A stretch of 21,709 bases of DNA, from positions 1 to 21,709 of the forward strand of contig PKQU01000008.1 of the NCBI GenBank assembly GCA_017577925.1. Reading direction: 5' to 3'. This DNA is from Bacillota bacterium (GTDB taxonomy: Bacteria > Bacillota > Bacilli > Calditerricolales > Calditerricolaceae). The stretch's first letter is position 1. Each line of letters opens with the position of its first letter. Shown piece after piece: positions 1-6,650 of this stretch. The translations under genes and the position numbers were made by a program. Under the pieces are notes generated by a model, which saw only the letters and a program-made list of their open reading frames with translations, was not told where the DNA came from and did no database searches.

Positions 1-131
1 GCAGCCGCGAGGCCGGCCGAGCGCACGTCGACGGCCAGACCGGCCTCCTCGGCCAGGCGGCGGAACAACTTTTCCGCCATCGGGCTTCGGCAGGTGTTTC
101 CCGTACAGACGAAGAGCACCTTCACCGCCAT
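1..131 (-). CDS. ywlE: Protein-arginine-phosphatase YwlE (LMW-PTP fold), N-terminal part only
   Basis: Only the first 43 or so residues are present; the rest lies beyond the window start. The visible N-terminus carries the low-molecular-weight phosphatase P-loop VCTGNTCRSPMAE, a C-x5-R-S signature with the nucleophilic Cys and the phosphate-binding Arg. The Thr before the second Cys of the loop is the residue that in B. subtilis YwlE favours phosphoarginine over phosphotyrosine, so YwlE fits better than a tyrosine phosphatase. In the family it removes arginine phosphates placed by McsB, opposing ClpCP targeting. The gene starts 5 nt after the mntP stop. The ATG at 131-129 lies directly against a GGGGGG tract; the GTG at 125-123 has better ribosome-binding-site spacing and would put the nucleophile at Cys7 as in B. 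subtilis, so the true start may be the GTG. Confidence 0.88.
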   Translation of the reverse strand, partial: MAVKVLFVCTGNTCRSPMAEKLFRRLAEEAGLAVDVRSAGLAA

Positions 132-136
132 CCCCC

Positions 137-706
137 CTACCCCACGATCAGTTTGAACCCGAACACGACGAGAATGAGACCGCCAAAGGCCTCGCTGTAT
201 TCGCCCAACCAGCGCCCTACGCGGCGCCCCACGAGCAGGCCAATCCCGGCCATCACAAAGCCCATCAGGCCGAACAGGGCGATGGCGAAGGCGGCGCCAC
301 CCGTAAGCAGTCCGATCGAGAATCCAACGGAGAGGGCGTCAAGGCTGACCGTCAGCGCGAAGAGCAGGAGCCCGGCGCCTCCCAGGTGAACCGACGCCTG
401 CGGAGCGTGTCCGCGGCTGGCGTTCCACAGCATGTGCAGGCCCAGAAACGAAAGCAGCAGCCCGCCAAGCAGCGTGGCCAGGCTGCCGACAAACGGCACC
501 AGCACGTGGCCCAACGCGACGCCGATGAGCGGCATCATCACGTGAAACACGCCAATCGTTCCGCTCACGCGCATCACCTGGCGCAGGCGGATGCCCGCCA
601 GCCCAATCCCCACGCAGAGGGAAAAGGCGTCCAGACCCAGGGCAACGGCAAGCAACCACCAGGTGAACAGTTGCCCCCATTGTACGGAGGTTTCCCACAA
701 CCTCAA
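137..706 (-). CDS. mntP: Putative manganese efflux pump MntP family (YwlD-like)
   Basis: This 189-residue, very hydrophobic protein fits the six-helix MntP family (DUF204), which exports Mn(II) across the cytoplasmic membrane. The two family repeats are visible, each with an acidic residue in a small-residue helix: LGLDAFSLCVGIGL (Asp26) and SLDALSVGFSIGL (Asp123). Length matches the usual 180-190 residues. The start is TTG: the codon at 706-704 sits against a GGGGAGGGG tract, and a second in-frame TTG at 700-698 has better spacing, so the protein may be two residues shorter. It lies 60 nt after sua5 and 5 nt before ywlE, the ywlC-ywlD-ywlE order of B. subtilis, so it is probably co-transcribed with them. 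No manganese riboswitch (yybP-ykoY type) can fit in the 60-nt gap. Family assignment is secure; the substrate is inferred from the family. Confidence 0.88.
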   Translation of the reverse strand: MRLWETSVQWGQLFTWWLLAVALGLDAFSLCVGIGLAGIRLRQVMRVSGTIGVFHVMMPLIGVALGHVLVPFVGSLATLLGGLLLSFLGLHMLWNASRGHAPQASVHLGGAGLLLFALTVSLDALSVGFSIGLLTGGAAFAIALFGLMGFVMAGIGLLVGRRVGRWLGEYSEAFGGLILVVFGFKLIVG

Positions 707-766
707 CCCCTCCCCCGCCTGTTCCAGCCTTATGCGCTCGGGGGACGGGTTAGTACTGGGCGCCCC

Positions 767-1831
767 CTAGACGAGGTCGCCGGACACGATGCGCCCGCCC
801 GCGGCCTTGCGCAGACGGTTCATCAGCGCCGCGCCGATGCCCTCCTCCGGAAACGTCTCCGCGTAGATGCGCGTCACCCCTTCCTGGTCAAACCGTCGCA
901 GCGCCGCGTAGAGGGCAGCCGCCACGCTGGCCAAATCGTCGCGCCGGCCGCAGGCCACCACGACATGCGGGCCCCGGTACCGGTGCCGCCCGTCCTCGGT
1001 GGTAAGGATGCCGACCCGCTCGCCGCGCCGGGCCGCCTCGTCGGCAAGGCGCTGAATGTGGCGCGCCGCCACCTCCGGGGCACCGGCCACCAGGGTCATC
1101 TCCCCCGCCGGGGCGTAGTGGGTGTACTTGACGCCGGGGGAGCGGGGCACCTCCCCTTCCCGCACGAGGGCCGGATCGAGGGCCACCTCTCCCACCACCG
1201 CCGCCAGCTCCTCCTGCGTCACCCCGCCGGGGCGCAGGATGGTGGGCACCGGCGTCGTCAGATCGAGAACCGTCGACTCGACGCCCACCGACGTCGGCCC
1301 GCCATCCACCACGCCGGCAATGCGCCCCGCCAGGTCGGCCAACACGTGCGCCGCCGTCGTCGGGCTCGGCTTTCCCGACCGGTTGGCGCTGGGCGCTGCC
1401 ACCGGCACGCCCGCCGCGGCAATGAGGGCGCGGGCGACGGGATGGGCCGGCATGCGCACCGCCACGGTGGGAAGGCCACAGGTGACGCGTGCCGAAACGG
1501 TTCCGCGATGCGGCAGCACCAGCGTGAGCGGCCCCGGCCAGAAGCGGTCGATGAGACGCCGGGCCACCTCCGGCACCTCCGCCACGACGGCGGAAAGTTG
1601 CCCTTTGTCGGCCACGTGGACAATCAAGGGGTTGTCCGCCGGACGCCCCTTGGCCGTGAAGATCCGGCCCACGGCGTCGTCGTTGGTGGCGTCGGCCCCC
1701 AACCCGTAAACCGTTTCCGTCGGAAAGGCCACCAGTTCACCGTGCCGCAGAAGGGCGGCGGCTTCGCGGATCGCCTCACCGTCCTCCCATCCGGGTTCAG
1801 CCACGTGGATGCGCCATACCGTTGTCTGCAT
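767..1831 (-). CDS. ywlC: Threonylcarbamoyl-AMP synthase (Sua5/YwlC)
   Basis: This enzyme makes threonylcarbamoyl-AMP from threonine, bicarbonate and ATP, the first step of the t6A modification at position 37 of ANN-decoding tRNAs. The 354-residue length is that of the two-domain Sua5 type, not short YrdC/TsaC. The YrdC-like domain spans about residues 17-205 and contains FPTETVYGLG (36-45), KGRPADNPL (61-69, the K-x-R nucleotide site) and APSAN (146-150). The interdomain linker SPGVKYTHYAP (231-241), which closes over the active site, leads into the C-terminal Sua5 domain. The ATG at 1831 has an AAGGAG site 10 nt upstream. It heads the ywlC-mntP-ywlE unit and has its own promoter and DnaA boxes. 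The N-acetyltransferase gene ywlB, which I recall between spoIIR and ywlC in B. subtilis, is absent. Confidence 0.95.
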   Translation of the reverse strand: MQTTVWRIHVAEPGWEDGEAIREAAALLRHGELVAFPTETVYGLGADATNDDAVGRIFTAKGRPADNPLIVHVADKGQLSAVVAEVPEVARRLIDRFWPGPLTLVLPHRGTVSARVTCGLPTVAVRMPAHPVARALIAAAGVPVAAPSANRSGKPSPTTAAHVLADLAGRIAGVVDGGPTSVGVESTVLDLTTPVPTILRPGGVTQEELAAVVGEVALDPALVREGEVPRSPGVKYTHYAPAGEMTLVAGAPEVAARHIQRLADEAARRGERVGILTTEDGRHRYRGPHVVVACGRRDDLASVAAALYAALRRFDQEGVTRIYAETFPEEGIGAALMNRLRKAAGGRIVSGDLV

Positions 1832-1917
1832 GTCCGTCTCGCTCCTTCTTCGCGTTGCGCTTCACGTCGGAAGCATGCCGCCAGCCAGGTATTCTCGCAC
1901 CAGGGGTGTGCTTGTCT

Positions 1918-1947
1918 AGTATAGGACGGAAGGACGAAATTTTTCAA
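1918..1947 (-). promoter_or_regulatory. SigA promoter of sua5/ywlC
   Basis: On the minus strand TTGAAA (1947-1942) is followed after 18 nt by TATACT (1923-1918), predicting a start near 1911 and a leader of about 80 nt. It lies downstream of the spoIIR terminator and in an AT-rich patch within GC-rich DNA. Confidence 0.65.
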
Positions 1948-1952
1948 CAACA

Positions 1953-1972
1953 TGTGGACAACCTGTGGATAA
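1953..1972 (+). promoter_or_regulatory. Two tandem DnaA boxes upstream of the sua5 promoter
   Basis: TGTGGATAA at 1964-1972 is the exact complement of the consensus DnaA box TTATCCACA. TGTGGACAA at 1953-1961 differs from it by one base. Both point the same way, 11 bp apart (one helical turn), and end 6 bp upstream of the -35 element. I recall that the B. subtilis ywlC promoter is among the DnaA-controlled, replication-responsive promoters, which supports a real site; I cannot verify that here. Confidence 0.7.
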
Positions 1973-2012
1973 CATCGTGGAAGGCGCCCGGAGCCCGCTG
2001 CAACGCGAGAAA

Positions 2013-2035
2013 GCCGTCGGCAGCGTGCCGACGGC
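2013..2035 (-). terminator. Rho-independent terminator after spoIIR
   Basis: A perfect 10-bp stem (GCCGTCGGCA with its complement) closes a 3-nt loop 14 nt after the spoIIR stop. The downstream tract is only TTTCTC, so termination may be partial. It separates the prfA-prmC-spoIIR group from the ywlC group. Confidence 0.65.
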
Positions 2036-2049
2036 CTGGCCTTCCGCAC

Positions 2050-2688
2050 TCATCCCCACAACCATGCCAAAAGACGGCGAAGCGCATCGAACAGGAACAG
2101 GCGCGTTTCCACGGTCCGTTCCTCGCCGCCCGCCTCCCGCGCTGTCGCTTGCGCCGGCGGGTCCACGGCGTCGCTTGCGGCCACGTCGACGAAGCACAGC
2201 GGCGGAAAGAGGACACACCACCAATTTTGCCCGCGGCCATTCCCCAGCGTGATGCGCAAGGCCTCGTACTCACCGGCCGGATAAACGCGCGTGCCGTAAC
2301 GTTTGGTCGGAAACGGCACCCGCCCCAATGTCACCTCAACGGGGTAAGTAAATCCAGCGGCGCGCACGGTCTCGACTGCCAGGGCTTCAATCGTCGGCAA
2401 CGCCTTCGCCAGACGCGCCCGCGCCTCGTCGACGCGTTGCGCGCCGCGCATCACCTCTTCCAGATGCGCCACCACCACATCGCGCACGGCCCGCTTGACG
2501 GCCTGGTCCTCCGGCGCGTCGCTGTTGGCGATGACACGAAAGCGAATCGCTTCAGGGGGAATGACCGCGTCTCCCGCGGCCGGCAGCGCCACGCTCGCCG
2601 TCACGCCCACCGCGCGCTGCTGCGCGATCCCCACCACAACCAGTATCAGTCCCGTCAACGCCACGAGCCACCGCAACCGATGGGTCAT
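2050..2688 (-). CDS. spoIIR: Stage II sporulation protein R (SpoIIR)
   Basis: SpoIIR is the forespore signal exported to the intermembrane space, where it triggers SpoIIGA to cleave pro-SigE in the mother cell. This 212-residue version has an N-terminal signal/anchor helix (about residues 8-24) and the family blocks IRFRVIANSD, QAVKRAVRDVV and NWWCVLFPPLCFVDV, which are close to invariant. Length is near the B. subtilis protein (about 224). The frame stays open another 414 bp upstream, but only the ATG at 2688 has a ribosome-binding site (AGGGGAG) and begins a signal sequence; the extension overlaps prmC. A SigF-like promoter lies just upstream and a terminator follows, so the gene can be expressed apart from prfA-prmC. 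Confidence 0.95.
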   Translation of the reverse strand: MTHRLRWLVALTGLILVVVGIAQQRAVGVTASVALPAAGDAVIPPEAIRFRVIANSDAPEDQAVKRAVRDVVVAHLEEVMRGAQRVDEARARLAKALPTIEALAVETVRAAGFTYPVEVTLGRVPFPTKRYGTRVYPAGEYEALRITLGNGRGQNWWCVLFPPLCFVDVAASDAVDPPAQATAREAGGEERTVETRLFLFDALRRLLAWLWG

Positions 2689-2718
2689 TCCGCTCCCCTC
2701 CGTCCTCTCTCTGGTCCC

Positions 2719-2747
2719 AGTATCGACGGAGGGGCAGGCGTTCAAAC
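2719..2747 (-). promoter_or_regulatory. Candidate SigF promoter of spoIIR
   Basis: GTTTG (2747-2743), 15 nt, then GTCGATACT (2727-2719) fits the forespore SigF pattern (GYWTA, N15, GGNRANANT) with one mismatch in each element. It begins 31 nt upstream of the spoIIR ATG, in the only gap between prmC and spoIIR. The family's known SigF control supports it; GC-rich background makes chance matches possible. Confidence 0.45.
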
Positions 2748-2836
2748 GGGGAACGGAGGTTCGGCACACCCTTCGCCGGCAGCGCGCAGCAGCCGCACCG
2801 CCCGGCTGCAAGGGACGAGACGGGTCGTACGCGGGG

Positions 2837-3709
2837 TCACCCCTCCCGCACGGCGAGAACAACGCGCGGAATGCCGGCCAAATCGGGCGTGATGGTAATG
2901 CGGGAAAAGAGGTCGGTGGCCCTAAAAAGGCCGGCCACCGCCTCGGCCTGTCCCGCGCCCACCTCAACGGCCACGACGGCACGGCGGTCGACGATGTCGG
3001 GCAGCTCCCGCGCCAGGCTCCGGTACGCGTCCAGGCCGTCCGCACCGCCGTCCAGGGCCAGGCGCGGCTCATGATCGCGCACTTCCCGCTGCAGTCCGGC
3101 AATATCGGCCGTGGGAATGTACGGCGGGTTAGACACGATCACCTGCACGCGCCGGCCGGTGCGGCGCAGCGGCCCAAGCCACGAGCCATGCGCAAAGGTG
3201 ATGCGCGTGGCCACCCCGTGGCGTGCCGCATTTTCCTGTGCGACGGCCAAGGCATCGACGGACAGGTCGACCGCCCACACCTGCCAGCGCGGACGTTCGG
3301 CGGCCAGCGTCACGGCGATGGCCCCGCTGCCGGTGCCCACGTCCACCGCGGAAAGCGCGGCGTCGGGCGGCCACATCGCGTCGGCCGCCGCCAGAACCGA
3401 CTCCACCAGCACCTCCGTCTCGGGGCGGGGGATCAGCACCGCCGGCGTCACACGGAATGCGCGGCCGTAAAATTCCTGCTCCCCGATCAGGTACTGTAAC
3501 GGCTCGCCGGCGGCGCGTCGGGCAACCAGCACCTCAAGGCGCGCCTCGGCGTCGGGCGGCATGACCGCTTCCGGATAACCAAACAAGCGCTCGCGCGGCC
3601 ATCCGAGGACAAGGCGCACCAGGCGCTCCGCTTCGGAAGCGGCGTGCGCCACGCCGGCCGCACGCAACCGGCCCGATGCCCACCGAAAGGCTTCACGAAC
3701 AGTGGTCAT
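2837..3709 (-). CDS. prmC: Peptide chain release factor N5-glutamine methyltransferase (PrmC/HemK)
   Basis: PrmC methylates the Gln of the GGQ motif of release factors RF1 and RF2 using S-adenosylmethionine. The 290-residue protein has an N-terminal helical substrate-binding domain (about 1-90), the PRPETE segment (95-100) typical of PrmC, the SAM-binding loop VDVGTGSGAIA (122-132) and the catalytic NPPY (194-197) that holds the target glutamine. The ATG at 3709 follows the prfA stop by 6 nt, with GTGAGGG as the ribosome-binding site, so enzyme and substrate are translationally adjacent, the usual prfA-prmC pairing. Nothing unusual was seen. Confidence 0.96.
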   Translation of the reverse strand: MTTVREAFRWASGRLRAAGVAHAASEAERLVRLVLGWPRERLFGYPEAVMPPDAEARLEVLVARRAAGEPLQYLIGEQEFYGRAFRVTPAVLIPRPETEVLVESVLAAADAMWPPDAALSAVDVGTGSGAIAVTLAAERPRWQVWAVDLSVDALAVAQENAARHGVATRITFAHGSWLGPLRRTGRRVQVIVSNPPYIPTADIAGLQREVRDHEPRLALDGGADGLDAYRSLARELPDIVDRRAVVAVEVGAGQAEAVAGLFRATDLFSRITITPDLAGIPRVVLAVREG

Positions 3710-3715
3710 CGTCCC

Positions 3716-4783
3716 TCACTCGGCCTTTTTCAACAGCTCCGCCTGCTCGTGCACGATGAGCGCGTCGATGATCTCGTCAAGGTCGCCATCCAGGACGAGA
3801 TCCAGCTTGTGCAGCGTCAGGCCGATGCGATGATCGGTCACGCGGTTTTGGGGGAAATTATAGGTGCGGATGCGCTCGCTGCGCTCGCCGGTCCCCACCA
3901 AGCTCTTGCGCGCGTCGGCCAGTTCCGCCTCGCGCTGCTTGCGGTAAAACTCGTACACGCGGGCCCGCAGGACACGCATCGCCTTTTCCCGGTTTTTGAT
4001 TTGCGACTTCTCGTCCTGACACGAGACGACAATGCCCGTCGGCAGGTGGGTGATCCGCACCGCCGACTCCGTCTTGTTCACATGCTGGCCACCGTGCCCG
4101 CTGGCGCAGAAGGTGTCGATGCGGAGATCCTTCTCGTCGATCTCCACCTCCACCTCTTCCATCTCGGGCAGGACGGCCACCGTCGCCGTGGAGGTGTGTA
4201 TCCGTCCGCCCGACTCCGTCACCGGGACGCGCTGCACGCGGTGGGCGCCGCTTTCGAATTTCAGGCGGCTGTACGCGCCGCGCCCCTGCACGGTGAAAAT
4301 CACCTCTTTAAACCCGCCCAAATCGGTGGGATGGGCTTCCAAGATTTCCGTGCGGTAACCCTTACGCTCCGCGTAGCGCGTGTACATGCGGAACAAGTCG
4401 GCGGCAAAGAGAGCCGACTCCTCCCCGCCCGCCGCCGCGCGGATCTCGACGATGACGTTTTTCTCGTCGTTCGGGTCCTTGGGCAAGAGGAGCACCTTCA
4501 GCTGCGCCTCGAGGGCCTCCTTTTGCTCCGACAGGGCGGCGATCTCCTCCTTCACGAGGGCGCGCAGCTCATCGTCCAGCTTCTCTTCCAACATGGCCTT
4601 GGCTTCCGCCAGTTCCTCGCACACGCGCTTGTACGCGCGGTAGGTCGTCACCGTTTCCTCCAAATCGGCCTGCTCCTTGGCGTAGGTGCGCAGCTTTTCC
4701 GGGTCGTTAACCACATCCGGCTCGCACAACAGCCGGCTCAGTTCCTCGTACCGCGCCACGACCGCTTCCAATCGTTCCAACAC
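3716..4783 (-). CDS. prfA: Peptide chain release factor 1 (RF1)
   Basis: RF1 ends translation at UAA and UAG. The 355-residue length is typical. The peptidyl-hydrolase motif GGQ is at 231-233 (ASGHGGQHVNKTES). The stop-codon recognition motif is PVT at 187-189 (RVPVTESGGRIHTS), the P-x-T form of RF1 and not the SPF of RF2. The first 100 residues are a charged helical domain. The start is GTG at 4783-4781 with GAGGTGA 6 nt upstream; no ATG fits better. It leads prmC (6-nt gap) and the group ends with spoIIR. An AT-rich promoter lies just upstream. Confidence 0.97.
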   Translation of the reverse strand: MLERLEAVVARYEELSRLLCEPDVVNDPEKLRTYAKEQADLEETVTTYRAYKRVCEELAEAKAMLEEKLDDELRALVKEEIAALSEQKEALEAQLKVLLLPKDPNDEKNVIVEIRAAAGGEESALFAADLFRMYTRYAERKGYRTEILEAHPTDLGGFKEVIFTVQGRGAYSRLKFESGAHRVQRVPVTESGGRIHTSTATVAVLPEMEEVEVEIDEKDLRIDTFCASGHGGQHVNKTESAVRITHLPTGIVVSCQDEKSQIKNREKAMRVLRARVYEFYRKQREAELADARKSLVGTGERSERIRTYNFPQNRVTDHRIGLTLHKLDLVLDGDLDEIIDALIVHEQAELLKKAE

Positions 4784-4832
4784 GGCCGTTCACCTCGGTG
4801 TTGGGATATCTCACGCATTGTATACCCATAGC

Positions 4833-4859
4833 ATTATATTTTACCCGTTACGAGGCCAA
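4833..4859 (-). promoter_or_regulatory. Probable SigA promoter of prfA
   Basis: A perfect TATAAT (4838-4833) lies about 50 nt before the prfA GTG in an AT-rich island. The best -35, TTGGCC (4859-4854), is 15 nt away, shorter than optimal, so the -10 is more convincing than the pair. Confidence 0.45.
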
Positions 4860-4894
4860 CGCGCCAACGAAAGCCACCGGAAACCCGCGGCAGC

Positions 4895-4931
4895 AAAACG
4901 CTCTCCACCGCCCTGAGGGGCGTGGAGAGCG
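4895..4931 (-). terminator. Terminator of the spore lipoprotein gene
   Basis: A 10-bp perfect outer stem (CGCTCTCCAC with its complement, 4899-4908 and 4922-4931) continues into a 4-bp inner stem past one bulged base; TTTT follows in the minus-strand transcript. It lies 5 nt beyond the stop at 4937. Confidence 0.8.
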
Positions 4932-4936
4932 CGCAT

Positions 4937-5494
4937 CTACGGTGCTGTTTCGATACTGCGGCGGATGCGAAGGAGGTCACCGTTGTAGTTGTCCAGCGGC
5001 GTGCCGTTTCGCCACCCGTCACGGATTTCCATCAAACGGCCCGTAATCGAGCGATCGGCCGTGACATACACGTCATAGCGCGACAATTTTCCCCTGACCA
5101 GGCTGCGCGCTTCATCGCAGATGCGGTCAGCGACTTGCGGGGGCGTGCGGCGATCGAGATCCAAGCCCACATACACATTCCCGCCGGCGATGACCACCGT
5201 GGCGTTCTTCACGCCCGGAATGCGCGCCAGACGCCCGGCCAGCTGGTCAGCCAGGTCCGTCGGATTGGCCTGAAAACCCGGTCCGCGAAAGAGGTTCGGG
5301 TTTAACTCGCGCCGGCCGCCGTCGGTGGCGTCAAAGGGCGTGATGCGTCCCGTCTCGCGCCGACCCGCATCGGCACCGGCCCCGTAGGGCGACAGTTGCG
5401 TGTCCTGACCGCCCGGGGAAGCGTTCGGGGCACACGCGGAAAGCCAACCGCACAAGAGCACAGCCGGGAGGAACCACCGTGCCGCTTGCAACAA
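4937..5494 (-). CDS. YhcN/YlaJ family sporulation lipoprotein
   Basis: This 185-residue protein starts with a lipoprotein signal: a short hydrophobic helix ending in the lipobox LSAC, with Cys21 as the lipidated residue. A Gly/Asp-rich linker (about 22-75) precedes a compact domain (about 77-160) with LADQLAGRLARIPGVKNATVVIAGGNVYVGLDL, shown here as LARIPGVKNATVVIAGGN and VYVGLDL, then DEARSLVRGK and YDVYVTADR. This is the layout of YhcN/YlaJ proteins, lipoproteins of the spore inner membrane with a role in germination or outgrowth. The start is TTG (5494-5492) with a strong AGGAGGTG 7 nt upstream; the next codon is also TTG. A SigG-like promoter and a terminator frame it as a single-gene forespore unit between tdk and prfA. 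I am sure of the family, not of which paralogue it is. Confidence 0.88.
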   Translation of the reverse strand: MLQAARWFLPAVLLCGWLSACAPNASPGGQDTQLSPYGAGADAGRRETGRITPFDATDGGRRELNPNLFRGPGFQANPTDLADQLAGRLARIPGVKNATVVIAGGNVYVGLDLDRRTPPQVADRICDEARSLVRGKLSRYDVYVTADRSITGRLMEIRDGWRNGTPLDNYNGDLLRIRRSIETAP

Positions 5495-5514
5495 CGGGCC
5501 CCACCTCCTGCTGT

Positions 5515-5543
5515 TAGGATGCCCGGCCGGAGAGGGGCCATGC
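5515..5543 (-). promoter_or_regulatory. Candidate SigG promoter of the YhcN/YlaJ-type gene
   Basis: GCATG (5543-5539), 17 nt, then CATCCTA (5521-5515) matches the forespore SigG consensus (GHATR, N17-18, CATNMTA) at every specified position. The start would fall near 5509, placing the ribosome-binding site AGGAGGTG at the extreme 5' end of the transcript. Confidence 0.6.
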
Positions 5544-5565
5544 AGACCGATCGGTTCCTCCGCCG

Positions 5566-6186
5566 TCAGCTTGTGGTATGGCGAGCCGCGGCCATACCCG
5601 CCTTCACCGGCTTGCCCGGTACCTCATGGCAATGACGGCAGCGAGCCTCGTAGGTTTCCGCCGCGCCGACCAAAATGACCGGGTCGTTATAGTGCGCCGG
5701 CCGTCCGTTGACCAGCCGCTGCGTGCGCGTCGCCGGCTGGCCGCAGCAAACGCAGATGGCATGCAGTTTCGTCACGTATTCGGCCCGCGCCATGAGCAGC
5801 GGCGTCGGGCCAAACGGTTCACCGCGAAAATCGAGGTCCAAACCGGCCAAGATGACGCGCACGCCGCGCCCCGCCAGCTCCTCGGCCACATCGACGATGG
5901 CATTGTCAAAAAATTGGACCTCATCAACGGCGACCACATCGGTGTCGGGCCATACGCGCGCGAGCAGCTCCTCGGCCCGGTCGACCCCCTCTGCCTGTTC
6001 CAGCGTACCGTTATGGGAAACGACCGCGTCCGCCGCGTAGCGGTCATCAAGGCGCGGCTTAAACACCTGTACCGTTTGCCGGGCAATGCGCGCGCGCTTG
6101 ATCCGCCGGATCAGCTCTTCGCTCTTCCCCGAAAACATGCTCCCACAAATCAATTCGATCCATCCGTCGCGCTTGAGGGGTTGCAT
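5566..6186 (-). CDS. tdk: Thymidine kinase (type II)
   Basis: The enzyme phosphorylates thymidine to dTMP with ATP in the salvage pathway. In the 206-residue form the P-loop GSMFSGKS is at 15-22, DEVQFF (88-93) holds the catalytic Glu89, and four cysteines (C145, C148 and C183, C186 in CVCC and CRHC) form the structural zinc site. This is the TK1-like family, usually about 195-210 residues. I chose the ATG at 6186, which has AGGAGG upstream (11 nt); the ATG 39 nt further upstream (6225) has no ribosome-binding site. The gene lies after the rpmE terminator, so it probably has its own promoter; the rpmE-tdk order is common in Bacillales. Confidence 0.95.
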   Translation of the reverse strand: MQPLKRDGWIELICGSMFSGKSEELIRRIKRARIARQTVQVFKPRLDDRYAADAVVSHNGTLEQAEGVDRAEELLARVWPDTDVVAVDEVQFFDNAIVDVAEELAGRGVRVILAGLDLDFRGEPFGPTPLLMARAEYVTKLHAICVCCGQPATRTQRLVNGRPAHYNDPVILVGAAETYEARCRHCHEVPGKPVKAGMAAARHTTS

Positions 6187-6227
6187 GCCAAACCGCTCCT
6201 CCTGTCCGTCTCCAAGGGACTTCATTT

Positions 6228-6257
6228 ACTGTACGCCGTGAACACAGCGGTTGGCAA
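6228..6257 (-). promoter_or_regulatory. Weak candidate SigA promoter of tdk
   Basis: TTGCCA (6257-6252), 18 nt, TACAGT (6233-6228) lies between the rpmE terminator and tdk. It is the best pair in the interval, but both elements are imperfect. Confidence 0.3.
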
Positions 6258-6289
6258 GCCCCCATTACGCAAAACGCGCGGATCCGCAG

Positions 6290-6321
6290 AAAAAAGAAAA
6301 ACCGGCTCCCGCGGAACCGGT
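6290..6321 (-). terminator. Terminator after rpmE
   Basis: A 9-bp stem with one mismatch and a 3-nt loop (6301-6321) begins 17 nt past the rpmE stop and is followed by TTTTTCTTTTTT in the minus-strand transcript: a strong intrinsic terminator. Confidence 0.9.
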
Positions 6322-6337
6322 GTACGCATCGAGAAGC

Positions 6338-6535
6338 TCACATGCCAAACTTTTTCCGGAAGCGGTCGACACGGCCGCCCGTATCCACAAACTTCTGCTT
6401 GCCGGTAAAGAACGGATGGCATGCCGAGCAAATTTCCACACGCAGATTGGATTTGACCGATCCGGTTTCAAAGGTGTTCCCGCAGGCGCAGGTTACCGTG
6501 GTGATCTTGTATTCCGGATGAATGCCCGGTTTCAT
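6338..6535 (-). CDS. rpmE: Large-subunit ribosomal protein bL31 (zinc-binding type)
   Basis: This is the 65-residue bL31, which bridges the 50S central protuberance and the 30S head. It starts MKPGIHPEY and contains the signature CSACHPFFTGKQKFVDTGGR. Four cysteines (C16, C18, C36, C39) mark the zinc-binding form, the one expressed under zinc sufficiency and exchanged for a cysteine-free paralogue in B. subtilis when zinc is short; no such paralogue is in this window. The ATG at 6535 has GAGGTGA 7 nt upstream. It has a near-consensus promoter and a strong terminator, so it is a single-gene unit just after the M23 hydrolase gene. Confidence 0.97.
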   Translation of the reverse strand: MKPGIHPEYKITTVTCACGNTFETGSVKSNLRVEICSACHPFFTGKQKFVDTGGRVDRFRKKFGM

Positions 6536-6602
6536 GTTGGTTCACCTCTTTCCCCGAAAAAATCTGCCGCTTCGTTTGAGACGGGAACGTGCACATAATA
6601 TG

Positions 6603-6631
6603 ATTATAGCACAACTCATCAAAGCGTACAA
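6603..6631 (-). promoter_or_regulatory. SigA promoter of rpmE
   Basis: TTGTAC (6631-6626), 17 nt, then a perfect TATAAT (6608-6603) preceded by TGC (extended -10). Predicted start near 6596, giving a leader of about 60 nt. The promoter occupies the gap left by the upstream M23 gene, which has no terminator of its own. Confidence 0.85.
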
Positions 6632-6650
6632 GGAAACAACGCGCCCTTTC

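Noticed and set aside
386..1924. Plus-strand open frame of 512 codons opposite mntP and sua5
   Set aside because: Antisense shadow of conserved genes with biased composition.
2689..3102. N-terminal extension of spoIIR into prmC
   Set aside because: The sequence before the ATG at 2688 is Arg/Trp/Ser-rich, overlaps prmC in another frame and precedes a proper signal sequence and ribosome-binding site.
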